Origin: Nannobrachium achirus
Lineage: Eukaryota; Chordata; Actinopteri; Myctophiformes; Myctophidae
Direction: 5' to 3'
NCBI GenBank assembly: GCA_963921795.1
Contig: OY997653.1
Coordinates: 24,670,658-24,734,657, forward strand
Length of the DNA stretch: 64,000 nt
The translations under genes and the position numbers were made by a program. Under the pieces are notes generated by a model. The model had not been told where the DNA came from. It ran no database searches and worked only from the letters and a program-made list of their open reading frames with translations. Each line of letters begins with the position of its first letter. Position 1 is the first letter of the stretch. This document shows positions 47,073-59,469 of this stretch, in pieces.

Positions 47073-48043
47073 TGTAGCGGATTGCCCTTTAAGTTTTCAG
47101 TTTTTGGGGTGCCAGCTGGCTTCTCATCCGACAATTTTTAAATAGTAGTGTACACTTAAAGTTTGCAGCAACCCACCACATGGATTACATGAAATTAGTA
47201 CCATGAACCCATAAATCGTATTTTTTACAAAATACCACACACCAAAATGTACCAATGACCTTGTATGCACAACAATAATGACAACATAGACCCAACACAA
47301 TAATAGCAACAGTTTGGAAGGACAACACTCAGAGTCTTGGTTTCAACAAGAAAAAACACCTTTCGCAGGATTTATTAAACAAAAAATAGTTCAGTTCAGT
47401 TTGCTTTCACGCAGTTCAGTTTGTTCTCATTCAACTCAGTTTGTTTCCAAAATAAAGAATAAGGACCAACAAAGAAAATAAAGAAATGGGACGCTCAACC
47501 AAACTCCCCCCACTCAGCTGTTTGCGCTCCTTTAGCTCACGCTTCCTCTTCAAAAGACTGTCGCTCACTGCAGTGTTAAACCGTACAGTACCTCGGTGCC
47601 GTGGCGAAGGTTAAGGCGAATCCACCTGGATTAATGGCCGGGTTCTGTATTCACCGTCCTCCACCGACGTCCTCATACTGCGGGTAGCCTCCGGTCCAAA
47701 CGCTCCAAACGATCCTGATGATGTCGCTCCGCTAAACACCTCGCCGACGCGGACTTTTACTCGCGGTCAAACTAAGGCACGGATGCTATTATTATCTCCC
47801 CGTGTTGAGGAAGGATCGCCATGTAGGCTGTATAACAAACAGACGGACACCGCCGCTTCTGTCATTGTTCGCGAGACACAGAGCACCAGAGCGGTGAGTG
47901 ATTTCCTCATTTCAAGATGATGCGCGTTGCAGCGCTGCGGAGATGAAAGGGAGGCGATTGGCTGACTGGAGTTGTGAATGGGAGTGACGTTTTGTGAATG
48001 AAGTGACGGGAGAATTGCGTTGCGTTAGGGGCGGACCGTCACA
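47073..48043 (-). repeat. 5' LTR of the Ty3/gypsy element (right copy)
   Basis: 971 bases, the pair of the left LTR. For the minus-strand element this copy is the promoter-bearing 5' LTR. The primer-binding-like site lies at about 47050-47068, just inside it. To its right the CACG microsatellite target resumes. Confidence 0.95.
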
Positions 48044-48055
48044 GCACGCACGCAT

Positions 48056-48094
<39 letters not shown>

Positions 48095-48096
48095 CA
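48044..48096. repeat. (CACG)n microsatellite, target of the LTR element
   Basis: It continues the CACACGCACGCAC seen left of the element at 40452-40465, so the element landed in this tract. Confidence 0.9.
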
Positions 48097-48109
48097 GAAC
48101 ACATCTTGA

Positions 48110-49400
48110 AGTTAATAGTTTGGTCGAGCTCAGGACAAGAATTTCAGGGAGGCCACGAAGGCTATGGCCGTCATTGCCCCTCAGTTTGGCCTTGTGCCCC
48201 TCAAAAAATTGCCTGCCACAGTGGCCTTCTCTGCCAAAAACGTCTTTTCACATATTTTTAGGGTTGGCCTACACCATAGGCGCCAGTTTTGTCCACACCA
48301 CTGAACCCATTGCTCCCTCTCTCCCGTTGACTGCCACTGCCTTCACCCTTCACGCCCTCGTATTCGTGCATCATGGATTGCTAAATGAAAGAAAAAACCT
48401 CTCCGACCACAAAATCCATCTTGCATGATTGTGGTTGAACAGATAAGCACTACATCTGCAGTTCAGGGATGATGATGATGTGTCCATGACCTCGAAGAAT
48501 TGCTGTCTGTGCACTTCTTCTGGTGTTTGGAGGTTGTGTGGAGGATCACCATTCACCTCCATCGACAAATCGTCCAGGTGAAAACAAAAGAACTATAGGC
48601 CTACATTTGCATACCAATGGAATGGATGCCCACGGGAGCGCGTGCCACCAATGAGCGAACTGTCTCAACCGGTTGTGGCCAGCCAATGCTATGATAATGT
48701 GAATTTCGACTCTAGAGCCGCTGGGGGCTGGGAATTTACGGCCAGGTGCTGCGGCGATGCGCCACCCTCTATGGCGGCGTGTATGGCCCACACCGCCAAA
48801 AACATATTTTCACTTTTGTTTTGTCCCTCAACAGGGTGAGTTTTGTAGATCAGCGATTTTGTTTTACGAAGTATAAAAAAAAAAGGCTTAAACTGTTTCT
48901 CATATTAGGGTTATTTTGCTGGGAACTCCCTGGACTCCCAAGGACCCCTGGACATCCCCGGACCACACATTGAGAACCACTGCACTGAACCAATCTGCCA
49001 CCCCAAAGAGGTGTCAGTTCATGTGAACTGTAACTGTATTAGATAACGTTAACTGCATTGTGTGCCGGGCAGGCTGTAGAATGGTGATGACACGTGAAGA
49101 TACTGACTCAGCAAATCCAAATGCCAAATCATCTGACCTTTATGAACGGGCTGATCCGCCTTTATCAGTTTCCTTCATATTTATTGGCTCACAAAAGGAG
49201 AATATGCAAATTATGATTCATATAGAGATTGGCTATGAATGAGAAACTCAAATTTAGATGCCGTGTAAAAGTCAAGATAATGTAAGGTTTGTAAATGGCA
49301 AAATGTGGTGTGATAAAACGTATGACCGCACAGCATTGTACATTTCAGAGATGGTATATCTTATGCAGACCTAATATCCTAACCATATATATATATATAC
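48110..49400. other. no gene seen; hAT end at about 48975
   Basis: CACACATTGAGAACCACTG near 48964 is a right end of the CAGTGGTTCTCAA family. Its left partner was not found. A hairpin half-arm lies near 48840. Confidence 0.45.
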
Positions 49401-49407
49401 AGGTTAT

Positions 49408-49565
<158 letters not shown>

Positions 49566-50111
49566 CCTTACCCATAGGCCACTCGTTTATGCCTACCTGT
49601 ATATTTATGGTCTGGGTAGCCGAAATGTCATGTGAAGCTTGGCCAATCCTCAAGTTTAAACCTCACCAAATGTAGCGGATGAGTTCCGGACGGACAGACA
49701 TTCGGTCGATTAATAGTTAGATAGATATATAGGTTACTGTATATATCCCCATTGACCGTCTCAAGTATGCCACTTGGACACAGGCCTCGGTTGGGTCGCC
49801 TGGAGGAGGAGGGTGTCTGTTCTGTTGTTGCAAGACCTGAAAACACCCTGAGATCCTAGGCAACAACACCGATGATGTGTCCAGGTTTGCCTCAGTAGAT
49901 GTATTATTTACTGAAAAAGTCTGGTGGAGTACCAGTGACTATACCAGACACCTCTTACCACTGCACAAGCAGGCTCCCTGGACCACATGTCTACACCATC
50001 CCCCTCCAAATGAAGAGCTTCTGTGCGAAGCTGTTCAAACGAGAGGTTATCATCTGGCCTTAACAACCGTCTAAGGTTTCGTTGGATGTCCGCGTCCCTG
50101 ATGCCCAGGAC

Positions 50112-50630
50112 CAGAGACGTGCTGGGCCCCTGATTCAGCCCGGGAAAAAGAGTTGGAGAGGCCCTCATTGTGCGCTATAGAGAGAGATCTCTCTCTATAG
50201 CGCTGCTGCTACTCAAAGATTTGCCATTTCAGATCATGACAAGTGACAAGCCAGTGGGCCAATTACATGAGTTATATTTAGTTGTTGTCGGGTGGAAACC
50301 TTGTCCAAAACCGTTTATGTATTTATCATTTTAAAAATGATTTAAACTAGTGAAAACAGCCGATCTACAAGCACACAACGCCTCGCGGTGCGAGGCGTTG
50401 TGTGCTTGTAGATCTGCTGTTTTCACTACTTTTGTGTGACGGCCTTGTATGATGAAGCAGGGCTTTGCTTTGGGAAAAAAATCTACAAATTTGAAACTTG
50501 GAGATACGAGAATGGAACGAAGGCCGACATTTTATTTTACATTTTTTCCTAATGGCCGGCCTGGACCGGCCGGGAATGAACCGGCCGTTCGGGAGTTGTC
50601 CCGCTTTTCCCAATGGCCAGCACGTCCCTG
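50112..50630 (-). mobile_element. hAT-like MITE nested in the gag fossil
   Basis: The ends CAGAGACGTGCTGG and CCAGCACGTCCCTG are inverted and match the elements at 6530 and 12100. An 11-bp direct repeat ATGCCCAGGAC flanks it (50101-50111 and 50631-50641), longer than the usual 8 bp of hAT. It carries the hairpin core at 50348-50428. Confidence 0.8.
50348..50428. repeat. hairpin core, long-arm form
   Basis: TAGTGAAAACAGCCGATC ... GATCTGCTGTTTTCACTA, 81 bases, within the hAT MITE nested in the gag fossil. Confidence 0.87.
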
Positions 50631-51149
50631 ATGCCCAGGACAAACTGGTCCCGCAGGTGTAACTCAGCCAGACGGCGGTCCCGTGGCTCTCTACTCAGAA
50701 GCAGTTGGCCCAGCTCCCTTAGACGGAGTATATAGGCCCGCATGGACTCCTCTGGTCTCTGCCTGCAATCATAAAACATAGAACGTAAGGCCCCAGCAGA
50801 CATTTTGTCCCCATAGAGCTCCTTCAATTGGCCGCAGATTTTTTCCCGGTGTATCCCGGTCCGCTTTTTCTAGGATAAGGATTTCCCTCCGGGGCTCCCC
50901 TTCTAGTGCACTTAAAACAAAATATCGCACTGTTGCTCATCAGACCACGTCTGTGCACGAAGCATTGCACCGATTTGACTCTCCCAGTCCTCATACAGCA
51001 CATTTGAGCCACGGAATTTAGGTACCCAGGGGGCACCGATGAAAAAGGGAGCGGCCATAGTGGGGCGTTCAGGAGCAGATATTAGGTGTGTGATGGCCGG
51101 TGGGCCCCCCAAATAAAATGGTCACAAAAACCGCCGACAACGCCAAGTT

Positions 51150-51995
51150 TGTTACACAGTAGTGTGAACAATAACAACAAGACAAAGGCTTTGGTTCTAG
51201 AAAGTGACCATAAATGGGGAGGCACCACACACACCACACAGTAGGCAGAAGTACAAAAATCAATGTTCTTTTATTCAACCTAAAACGAATAAAAGCGGAG
51301 GAGTCCAATAAGGGGCTCAGGCATAGAAAGGGAATGTTCAGAAGCCAAATGTACAGGGGAATGCAATGTTCAGGGGTCAAATATACAATGGGGGGAAGGG
51401 GATGTCTTCAGTGCCGTCCAAATCCAGTACGCACTGTTAGAAGATAGATACTAAATCAATTAGGTTCCATTACATGCCAGTGCAGCAAAGTGACTTGTGC
51501 CCGGGATTTCCCACTACAGTACAGCAGCAAAGTGACTTGTGCCAACGATGATCCACTACAGTTCAGCAGCAAAGTGACTTGTGCCAGGGCTTATCCACTA
51601 CAGTGCAGTAGTAAAGTGGCAATGCATGGGTTTGTACTTCCCTTTCCAGTGGGGTTCAGTTGGTTCCTGCCTGAGGCCAGGTCCTTCCTCCTCTCTCCTT
51701 GCTGGGGGTCTGTGCACCGTCGTGGCTAGAGCAAAACTGCCTCCCTCTCCAACGGTGGCCCTTAAATAGCGAGGGCCTCCCAGCCCAGCTCCAATAGCAG
51801 CCTGCAACAGATAATTAGTTCATGCCCTGCACCTGTCCAATTTGGGGTGGAGTCCTCCATACTGACCTGCTGCACTATAAACTGGCTTCCAAAGCACTGC
51901 AATTCAAAATAATAAAGCAAAGAACACATAAAGAACACTCAATCAAAGTAATATAAGCCAGCCAGCTAAATAAATAAGCAGTCAGCATCATGACA
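51150..51995 (-). repeat. LTR of the broken retroelement
   Basis: Read on the minus strand it starts TGTCATGATGCTG and ends CTGTGTAACA, with a TATTTAAG box and a late GAATAAAAG poly-A signal, the layout of an LTR. At about 51480-51620 it contains three to four tandem copies of a 42-bp unit (core CAGCAAAGTGACTTGTGCC), possibly an enhancer-like repeat. Confidence 0.65.
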
Positions 51996-52253
51996 CCAGG
52001 AACAGACTGGCTGACGAGTGATGACCACGACGAGTGTGGTGACATCTGGAGAGACAGGGGATGGCCGGAGAGACGGCGAGGTCACGGGGTGGTGAGGGTT
52101 GGCAGCCCTAACCACTTCTTCCGTGAGGAAGAACCCAAACGCTACAGACTGCAGAAAAACCTGCAAGGAGGGTTTAGAAATCAGTCTCTATTGCCCTGTC
52201 ATTATTTTAGTCTCAGATCTGTTCATAAAACAAGGGACACCTGTCCTGCGGCA

Positions 52254-52893
52254 TATAGACCATATTCACACCGCGGCCATCTTGGATCACATGACTTCCT
52301 GGAGTAGCAGCCTGCATTACAAACCATTGTGAACAATGGAGCGATGGTCCCAAAATATGAGTTCTATTCAACCAATGTCTTTTTACCAAATTGACAAATG
52401 GGCAGATGACAACATCAACATCCCCAAAAGGATTAAATAGAAGGGTACATCCACAATATTCATGGTAGTTAGGTTGCAACCTTACTGTGTATAAAGACTT
52501 GCTATCTGTGCAGTGCTTGCTCCACTATCATATTAACTATTTGTTGTTAGATTGTTTCTGATTAATATGCAAAAATCACGATACAGTATTATTAACTATA
52601 TGATGGCAGAGCAAGCACTAGTCTGCATACTGTAGCAAGTCTTTGTACAGAGTAACACTGCAACCTAACTACCATGAATATTGTGAATATACCCTTCTAT
52701 TTAATCCTTTTGGGGATGTTGATGTTGTCATCTGCCCATTTGTCAATTTGGTAAAAAGAAATTGATTGAATAGAACTCATATTTTGGGACCATCGCTCCA
52801 TTGTTCACAATGGTTTGTAATGCAGGGCCTTGCAGGCTGCTACTCCAGGAAGTCATGTGATCAAAGATGGCCGCGGTGTGAATATGGTCTATG
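52254..52893. mobile_element. 640-bp fold-back MITE
   Basis: Arms of about 300 bases: TAGACCATATTCACACCGCG on the left and its inverse on the right. They share GGAAGTCATG, ACAATGGTTTGTAATGC and CATGAATATTGTG segments. The centre is near 52570. Pieces of the same family occur at 29996-30150 and 30915-31035. Confidence 0.85.
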
Positions 52894-54096
52894 GACAATA
52901 AACGCGCTAAGCCCCGGGTTGTGACTGACGGGGACGCGCATACATCACGCTTAACAGCCGAATATATAAGACCAATGGAGCAACCTTTCTTATGCACTGG
53001 GCCAGTGCAGGAGTTGGCACCTTCTTCAGCCTCAGGGAGAGGTTTAAGAGATCCTGGAGAGCTGTGTCCATGACCGTGGCTTTGTTCTTTGCTGCTTCCA
53101 CATCTTGCTGGTTATAAAGATGAGGGATGTGGTGCTCAGTGTGGCGCTGTTTTATGGCAAATAATGTAGCCTCAAACCCATAGCAATCAGTTATGTGTCT
53201 GTGTTACAGATGCACTCCAGTACGGTTACATGCATAGGGTTAAACTATCTGGAATTAACGAAGATGGCAAGTCCTCCTCCTTTAGCCCTACCGGTGTGCT
53301 TGTCTGGTAACCGGTCACTTCGCCAAAAATCCAACTCACCAAATTGTCCACGCTCCTTGGGCAGGCTTGTCAATGCTCCTGGATTCGCCAGGATGATTGG
53401 CGCGAGGATCCCCAGATGAGAAGTCATTACACAACTTGGGTGCCAAACTCGTTCAGTAACGAGTTAAGGCCACTAGGGGTCACCCTGCCAAAAGGAGTTG
53501 TCTCATTCCTGAACGAGGCAACAAGGGGTTAACTTCTACAGCTCTGCGTGCATGCTGCATGCCCTGTGAATGACCCTAGTCCATACGTCACCCCGTAGCT
53601 CAGAGAGAGAGAGAAAATGGCCCGAGCTGGTTGCATTGATTTCCATTCTAGGCTGGAACATAAAAAGGGCTTTATCTATGAATGAGGTGAAAAGAACGCC
53701 AGGGAAGCAGAGATCTGATTGTTTTCACGGTGAAACTTTACCGCGATGGTCGGCCGCGGTTTGGATTTTAGTTTCGCGAGCGTTTGTAAACAAATGGATT
53801 TTCTTCCTCAATTGTCAGCGGACACTCACGTGCACACGCACGAAGCTTTCGAGGCTCTTACAAAATAAAGCGTGAGTGAACGGCGGCAGCAGCAACAGCT
53901 AGAAATGTTAGAAACCTTAGCATCCCATGTGTTAAGGATGTCTTATTTTGCTTCAGTCATCAAATTTGTACACCTACATTTGGCATTTTAAGGCTGAAAT
54001 TGTACCCATGCTAGTAAAGCAAGCCTGATAAAAGTATCAAACATGCACAAAATTCAACAGAACACAGGAAAATATATCTGTTAAGACGTTTTGTGG

Positions 54097-54112
54097 GGGG
54101 GGGGGGGGGGGG
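54097..54112. repeat. poly-G tract
   Basis: A G run of about 16 before GCACCAGACCCC. Confidence 0.85.
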
Positions 54113-54887
54113 CACCAGACCCCTGTTGGGGAGTTCCGCACACCCCCTAAAAAATAAATCTCCTGGATTCTCCTGGACTGACAGTCCAATGTTGACTACC
54201 CTGCTCATTGGCGAGGTGTCCTAGCAAGTTGATTTGGCGAGTTTGATTTTTGGCGAAGTGACTGGTATTCGCTCATCTCTGTCAGCTATTTGACTATAAA
54301 CTAAGCTGTTGAACAGTCCAGTATGGTATATTACCTTGTCATGTTTCTCTTCAAGCCGTGATAATAACAGGATCCTATGAATACCAGTGTCAAAGGTGGC
54401 TGTCAAGTTTAGGAGTTAAGTTTAGTTTGATTTGATTTATTTAATTGTTTGCACCATCATACATACAGTAGAAGGTCAAAATTCAATCAAGGATAAAAAG
54501 TTATTTCCATTGTAGTCTCTTTACAGTTACACAGAATAAAAGAATATATAATTTAAAAAGCTGAAACAATTTTAATATAAGATTACAGCCAATAAAACAA
54601 AAACTTTTAAAAGCAAATATAGAAGTACCAGAACAGCAGAGCTACCAGAGCCATCAGTTAAAATGTGGTCATTAGAAACCTTCAAGATAGCCGTTTGAAT
54701 GCTGAGGCTTTGTCTGAAGAGTGAAGACAGACTTTTCACGAACACCATGATTAATTCAAAAGGGCTGCACCTGAACGCAAACCACTTTCTCCAGAACCTT
54801 TGACACAAACGGTAGGTCTAAAATTGAAGAGAATAGATGGATCTTCTAAATTTTTCCCTTTGATTAAAGGCTGCACCATAGCATGTT

Positions 54888-54970
54888 TAAAAGCAGGGCT
54901 GGGAAACATCGCAAGCTGAGACAGGTTTTAAAAGCAGAGCTGGGACACATTGCGAGCTGAGACAGGTATT
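54888..54970 (+). repeat. 40-bp tandem duplication
   Basis: Two units of TTAAAAGCAG, GCTGGGA, CACATTG and CGAGCTGAGACAGG with small differences. Confidence 0.75.
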
Positions 54971-55599
54971 AATAATAAATAAACGAGTCGGCCCAACACA
55001 GACAGAAAAACTTATTTGAGAGAATGAGAGATTTGCAGGTTGTGGAAGCTTGGTGAGAGTGAGGACTGAGGAGAGATACAGTATAGCACAGACTCCAACA
55101 GATGAAGTACAGCAGAGCACAGATAGGGAACAGGGTCTGGGGCAGGGAGTCATCAACATGTCCGTGGCAAATTTGTTTTGTTTTTAGTTTTTTTTGTACA
55201 TAACATTATAAGGTCCTTATGTTGATCATAAGATCCAACTAGAAAGGTGGAATTTAAACTTAACATTTATATTAGATACCGTGATGTCATGTCAAGCGAA
55301 GCATGACCAATCCTGTCTGATTGGACACGATTATTCATTTGTCCAATCAGAATAGGGGTTACAGAAACGTTACAGAAAACGTCCATTGAACTCAATTGGA
55401 CATTTGGGATTACAGAAAGGTTGAATGAAAACTAATCTGATATCGGCAGCCAAGTAGGATTCCAAGGGAAACGTGAAGTTTCCACGTTCTATCATAGCGT
55501 GGTGCCAATTATCTGCTTGTGCACTTGTGGCCATGTATGGCCTACTTGTGCGCCACCAAGCGCGCCCTGCTATTTATATTAGGTTGCACATGTTGATGG

Positions 55600-55680
55600 T
55601 GACGTCACCAAGAATGATGGTGCCTCATTGGCTGTTGATTATGACGTCACCAAGAATGATGGTGCCTGATTGGTTGCGCA
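55600..55680 (+). promoter_or_regulatory. tandem CRE (TGACGTCA) plus CCAAT-type pair
   Basis: Two units of 42 bases each hold a perfect CRE palindrome (55600-55607, 55642-55649), then AAGAATGATGGTGCC and an ATTGG (inverted CCAAT). A TATTTATATT lies just upstream. About 125 bases downstream a short frame starts MATSGSANKHAPREHI, 45 codons, of no known family. Promoter function is inferred from motif pairing only. Confidence 0.4.
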
Positions 55681-56746
55681 GACATTGACACCGCATACAA
55701 CTTCACCGAACAAAGTACTTGCACGCTCTGCTGGTGCAAGTAACTAGCTTCAGACTGAGTCAGTCAACAAAGGAGTGTTGCACCTACAACAGGAAAATAC
55801 AATTAATGGCCACATCAGGCAGTGCAAACAAACATGCACCAAGGGAGCACATTGAAGTTGCTGACCATGGAGCAAAAGGATTAAAGATGAAAAAAGAGGT
55901 TGCTAGACTCGTAGACAAACTTACATTACCCCCTCTCTCCTGATTCTACTCTTCTTATGTAATTGCCAAAGCACATTTTCCCAGATAAATCAGAGGCTTA
56001 AACAGTCAAGATTCCAATTACAAATCCAGTTTATAAACTTTTTTTCCTGATGATGTTGGATTAAGTTTAGTAAAGTACACATGGTGGCGTAAAGCCGGCA
56101 TCATAGTCGCCTGGGCGGTGGAAGGCTTTACACCGCGGTGTAGTCTTTTCGAGTCTTTTTGAGTCATGAAACTACAACGTTACATCATTCCTCACGGTGG
56201 AGAGCTTTCCACCGCAAGTCCCAACACATCTCTCTGTTTTTACTATCAGACAGACAGGCTCTACACCCCGTTCACTGATTGGTCAATCTAGACTAGTCAG
56301 TCACGGTGAATAGGACTCCACCGTGGCGTACTATGATGTCCTGCACTTATTTTCTGACTTGAGGTGGAAAGCTTTCCACCTCAAATTTGCGGTGGATAGC
56401 TCTCCACCGTACACTCTGATACGGGCTTAAGAAGTCTAATTGGAACTTTTGTATCATTGCCGTCGGGTGGAGAACAAGACATTATCTCCAGAACTTACTT
56501 TCATGGAAATGGGAAAAACAACCTGGTTTCCAATGGATCTAATGTGGTTATTGTTTAGTCACAAGCTCCTAATACTTTTCATTATTGAATGTTGAGCATG
56601 TCATGAAAGGTGAATTCTTTTTGGTATTACTTGCAAATATACAAGATTACGATGTGATAAGTTTGTGAGCTTGCAGATCAGCTATTTTTGTGAGCTTGCA
56701 GATCAGCAATTTTTGCTACTTTTTACGCGACACGAAGTATAAAAAG

Positions 56747-57027
56747 TAGGGATGCACCTATATGGAAATTCTTTGCCGATACGATACCGATGTTTAAAAT
56801 AACAATTTAGACGATACTGATACCGATATTTGTTTATATATTTATTTACCCCTTCTGTGTCAGGGAAACAAATACCAGTACATTTTCATTGTAAAAAATA
56901 ACTGTTCAGACTTCAGAATCTACAGCTTGGTAGGCTGCAGATAACACACCAACATAGCCCATATTGACCGAAAACGGCAAATATCGTCCGATCCCGATAT
57001 CTGGCCGATACCGATGGTGCATCCCTA
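56747..57027. mobile_element. 281-bp hAT-type MITE
   Basis: Ends TAGGGATGCACC and GGTGCATCCCTA are inverted, with ATAAAAAG on the left and ATAAAAAT on the right (seven of eight). The inner sequence is rich in CCGATA motifs near both ends. Confidence 0.85.
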
Positions 57028-57029
57028 AT

Positions 57030-58240
57030 AAAAATGGGCATTAATTTAAGAAGAGAAAAAGAAAATTGATATGGAGGAGTTACAAGGTTTCTGCCTGACA
57101 GCTACAATATACCGGTAATATTTACCAGTTAAGACGCAGGTCGCATGTATACACAATAATGTTGTCTGCAAAAAGCAACCTCATGGTGGCGCTAGAAGAG
57201 GGGAATGTGAGAAATCAGGGGCGGGGGTTGTGGTTTGCCAGCCAAGGAGTGTGTGTGCAAAGTTTGGCATGGATAGGGGCAACGGTGCCAGAGATACACA
57301 ATAATTATGTTGTCTGCAAAATATAATTTATAAATAAGAAGATGCTAAACTGTACTTTCAGAGCTGCGGGGTGTTTCAAACAGATGCATTTTCCAGTCAC
57401 ATTTTCCAGTCAGTCCAGTCACAAGCCTCCAGTCATTAACCTTTAGTCCACAGCCATCCCCCATTGGTGCTGTGAGTTTCGATAAGAGCCTAAACTGTGT
57501 TATAAGTGGACATCAGTGCTACTTATAGATCCGAGGTGATGGTAAAGTAGGCCAGAGGAAGGCCATGCTGTAGGTAGGTTACTCCAACTGTTAGCTTGTA
57601 TTTAGCACCTGCAGGAGCTCTCATTAGTCTGTGCGACAGCTCCAAAGTGCTGGAGATGGAACAGAGAGATATCAACAGACTCATAATAGCAGTGGGGGGG
57701 TATTAATATCCCACTTCAAAGGAGCGTAACACTGCTGATGGACGTTAAGATGTTTGTTGTTCCTGGAACCGATAGAATCTGTGCGTGTCTCTTCTCTGTT
57801 TCAATCTCTCCTCTGTGTCTCCTCCCCTCCCAGCTTTGTAAACTCTCGATAACAAAAGGGCTGTACAATCGCGAAACACATCAGAACTGTATTTTCCCCA
57901 TTAATTCAATCTCCATGGAGGATTATCACTGGAGCTCTGGACCATATGGAAGGTTGTTTGTTCCTGATGGCATCACTCAGGGGACAACTTCAAACAAATG
58001 CCTGTCATGCACCCTCAAGATGCCCAAGAGTTGGTGAAAGAGTTATAGTTTGGGGGATCTGTCAGCTAAATCAACAGTTTTTTGGTGAAATATTCTCTTA
58101 AAGTTTTGTGGGGGCGTTTTTAGCCCGAGGAAAGTATTTTGTGTAAAACAAATGCTTGTAATGGATTCAGAATCATGACAAACACCTAGTTAGACCCCTC
58201 ACATGCTACTTAAAGCAGATTTCCTTTCTGGGTATTTTCT
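57030..58240. other. no confirmed gene
   Basis: A fine polypyrimidine-AG lies at about 57790-57834, followed by about 200 open bases (LYNRETHQNCIFPINSIS), but no donor or homology is convincing. Otherwise unassigned. Confidence 0.35.
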
Positions 58241-58579
58241 TCCTGTATAGAAAGTCAATGGGAGCCCAAATTGATTTGGCCGCTGTGGCGACCCCGAATG
58301 TCGCCGACTCGGGCGCCCTAGCTAAATAATTAGAGCATGCCCTGGGCTACATCTGTGCAAAATGAGGCGCTTTTATTTTTCTTAATTTTTTAACCCACGA
58401 TTTTGTAACCCATTTTTTCACCCAGTGCCAATTGCCTAAGCTATGTAATCCTGGGATCTGCTCTCCCTCTGCCACGCCTGGGGAGACAACGGACTGACCT
58501 CATGCTTCCTTCAATGCATGAGTAGTCCAAGTTGTTTCTTTTTACCTGACAGGGGGGAATTCCCCGGTATGGATGTAAC

Positions 58580-58860
58580 GCGTGGAAGGAACACATTATT
58601 CCTTTCCCCTCCATCAGGCGCCCCGGCTGGCCAGGGGGAGGCCATTATTGAGACCAGGATTACTGCATGTTTTTGTGAGGGTATCTACCCCAGGAGACAC
58701 AGGGAGAACTTGCAAACTCCACACAGAAAGGCCCTTTCGCCAACCCCACCTAGGGTGTGGGCGCTGATGACACGGAGGAGAGAACACGCCCCCAGCGCCC
58801 ACAGCGTCCCCCGGTGGGAATCGAACCCAGGACCTTCTAGCTGTGAAATGGCGCTTTTAG
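58580..58860 (-). repeat. tRNA-derived SINE fragment
   Basis: On the minus strand it contains GGTCCTGGGTTCGATTCCC, a polymerase III B-box, then GGGCGCTGGGGGCGTGTTC and TGTGTGGAGTTTGCAAGTTC, a sequence widespread in fish SINEs. The A-box side and the tail are unclear. Confidence 0.7.
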
Positions 58861-59469
58861 ACTGATTAGCACAAAATTACCATTTTATCTCCTTAAGGCC
58901 CCCGACTACCTGCCATAGAACAACCAAATGGGAACAGAGGTTACTCTCTTGAACCCTGAGCGGGCTCATTTTACTAGCTAGGGCAAGCCAAATGGATTTT
59001 GGTCTAAAAAGAGGGCAGTCCAACGTAAAAATATCTGGCAAGAGGTTTACTGTGTGACCCAATTCAAAACTATAGCCTAGACTAGGTCAAAGACTAGGTC
59101 AAAGCCCACGGTAATGCTGTTGTATGGCTGGACTGTTTTTTTAATGTGAAGGAAGTAGTTGGTGTAACCTTTATCTTGGAATCCCACAGAGGTTTGGCTC
59201 TGCCAATTTAATAGGTCATCCATGCCGACTGGACCCAAGGGTTGTAAGTAACACCAGCCCTGGCGTCAATTCATATAAAAAGTACAGAGTACATCCCATA
59301 GCCTGGAGGGACTGTTTTGAGCTTGACTGATTCGTTGTTAGGGCCAAGTGGCCCCCAAGTAGTGTAACTTCACAGAATGACTCAGTCTGAGATGTTTATG
59401 GGGCTGGCCCAGCAAAAATGAAAAAAGAAAGAAGACACCATTTAGGCCACTGTCTTTTGTGTACTCTCA

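Larger units (their letters stand above)
40466..48043 (-). mobile_element. Ty3/gypsy (Metaviridae) LTR retrotransposon, nearly whole
   Basis: A fossil copy in minus orientation. It is bounded by 971-bp direct LTRs of equal length (TG...CA ends), with GCAC on both outer sides as a likely 4-bp target duplication; the site is a CACG repeat, so that match is weak evidence. Inside are a primer-site-like TGGCACCCCAG next to the right LTR, gag with a CCHC knuckle, protease, reverse transcriptase, RNase H and integrase in gypsy order, and a purine tract next to the left LTR. No envelope is seen. The LTRs differ at about five positions in 971, so the insertion is recent. The coding region looks close to whole, with about one break. 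Confidence 0.95.
49870..51995 (-). mobile_element. broken LTR-retroelement fossil: 5' LTR plus partial gag, with a nested hAT
   Basis: In minus orientation, an LTR-like block (51995-51150) leads into a primer-site-like TGGCGTTGTCGGCGG and then a gag-like reading region (MAAPFFIGAPWVPKF, RLRELGQLLLSREP, LRRLLRPDDNLSFEQL). The gag resembles the Ty3/gypsy lineage from which vertebrate PNMA/ZCCHC genes derive. The left end is approximate. No protease, RT or 3' LTR is seen. It is broken in several places, including a 519-bp hAT insertion. Age cannot be set without the second LTR. Confidence 0.65.
52900..55590. other. no gene seen
   Basis: Mixed intergenic DNA with short tracts listed separately. 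Near 55285 stands GTCATGTCAAGCGAAGC, a relative of GTCATGTGAAGCTTG at 27760 and 49628, so a dispersed family is present. No supported coding region. Confidence 0.45.

Noticed and set aside
51480-51620. CRISPR-like array of 42-bp units
   Set aside because: Units are contiguous and diverged without unique spacers, lie in an LTR, and the genome is vertebrate.
57738-58037. Possible exon after a strong polypyrimidine-AG at about 57834
   Set aside because: No matching donor, no homology I recognise, and no second exon nearby in frame.
58815-58830. Genuine tRNA gene suggested by the B-box
   Set aside because: No cloverleaf or A-box found at proper spacing; the neighbourhood matches a fish SINE.
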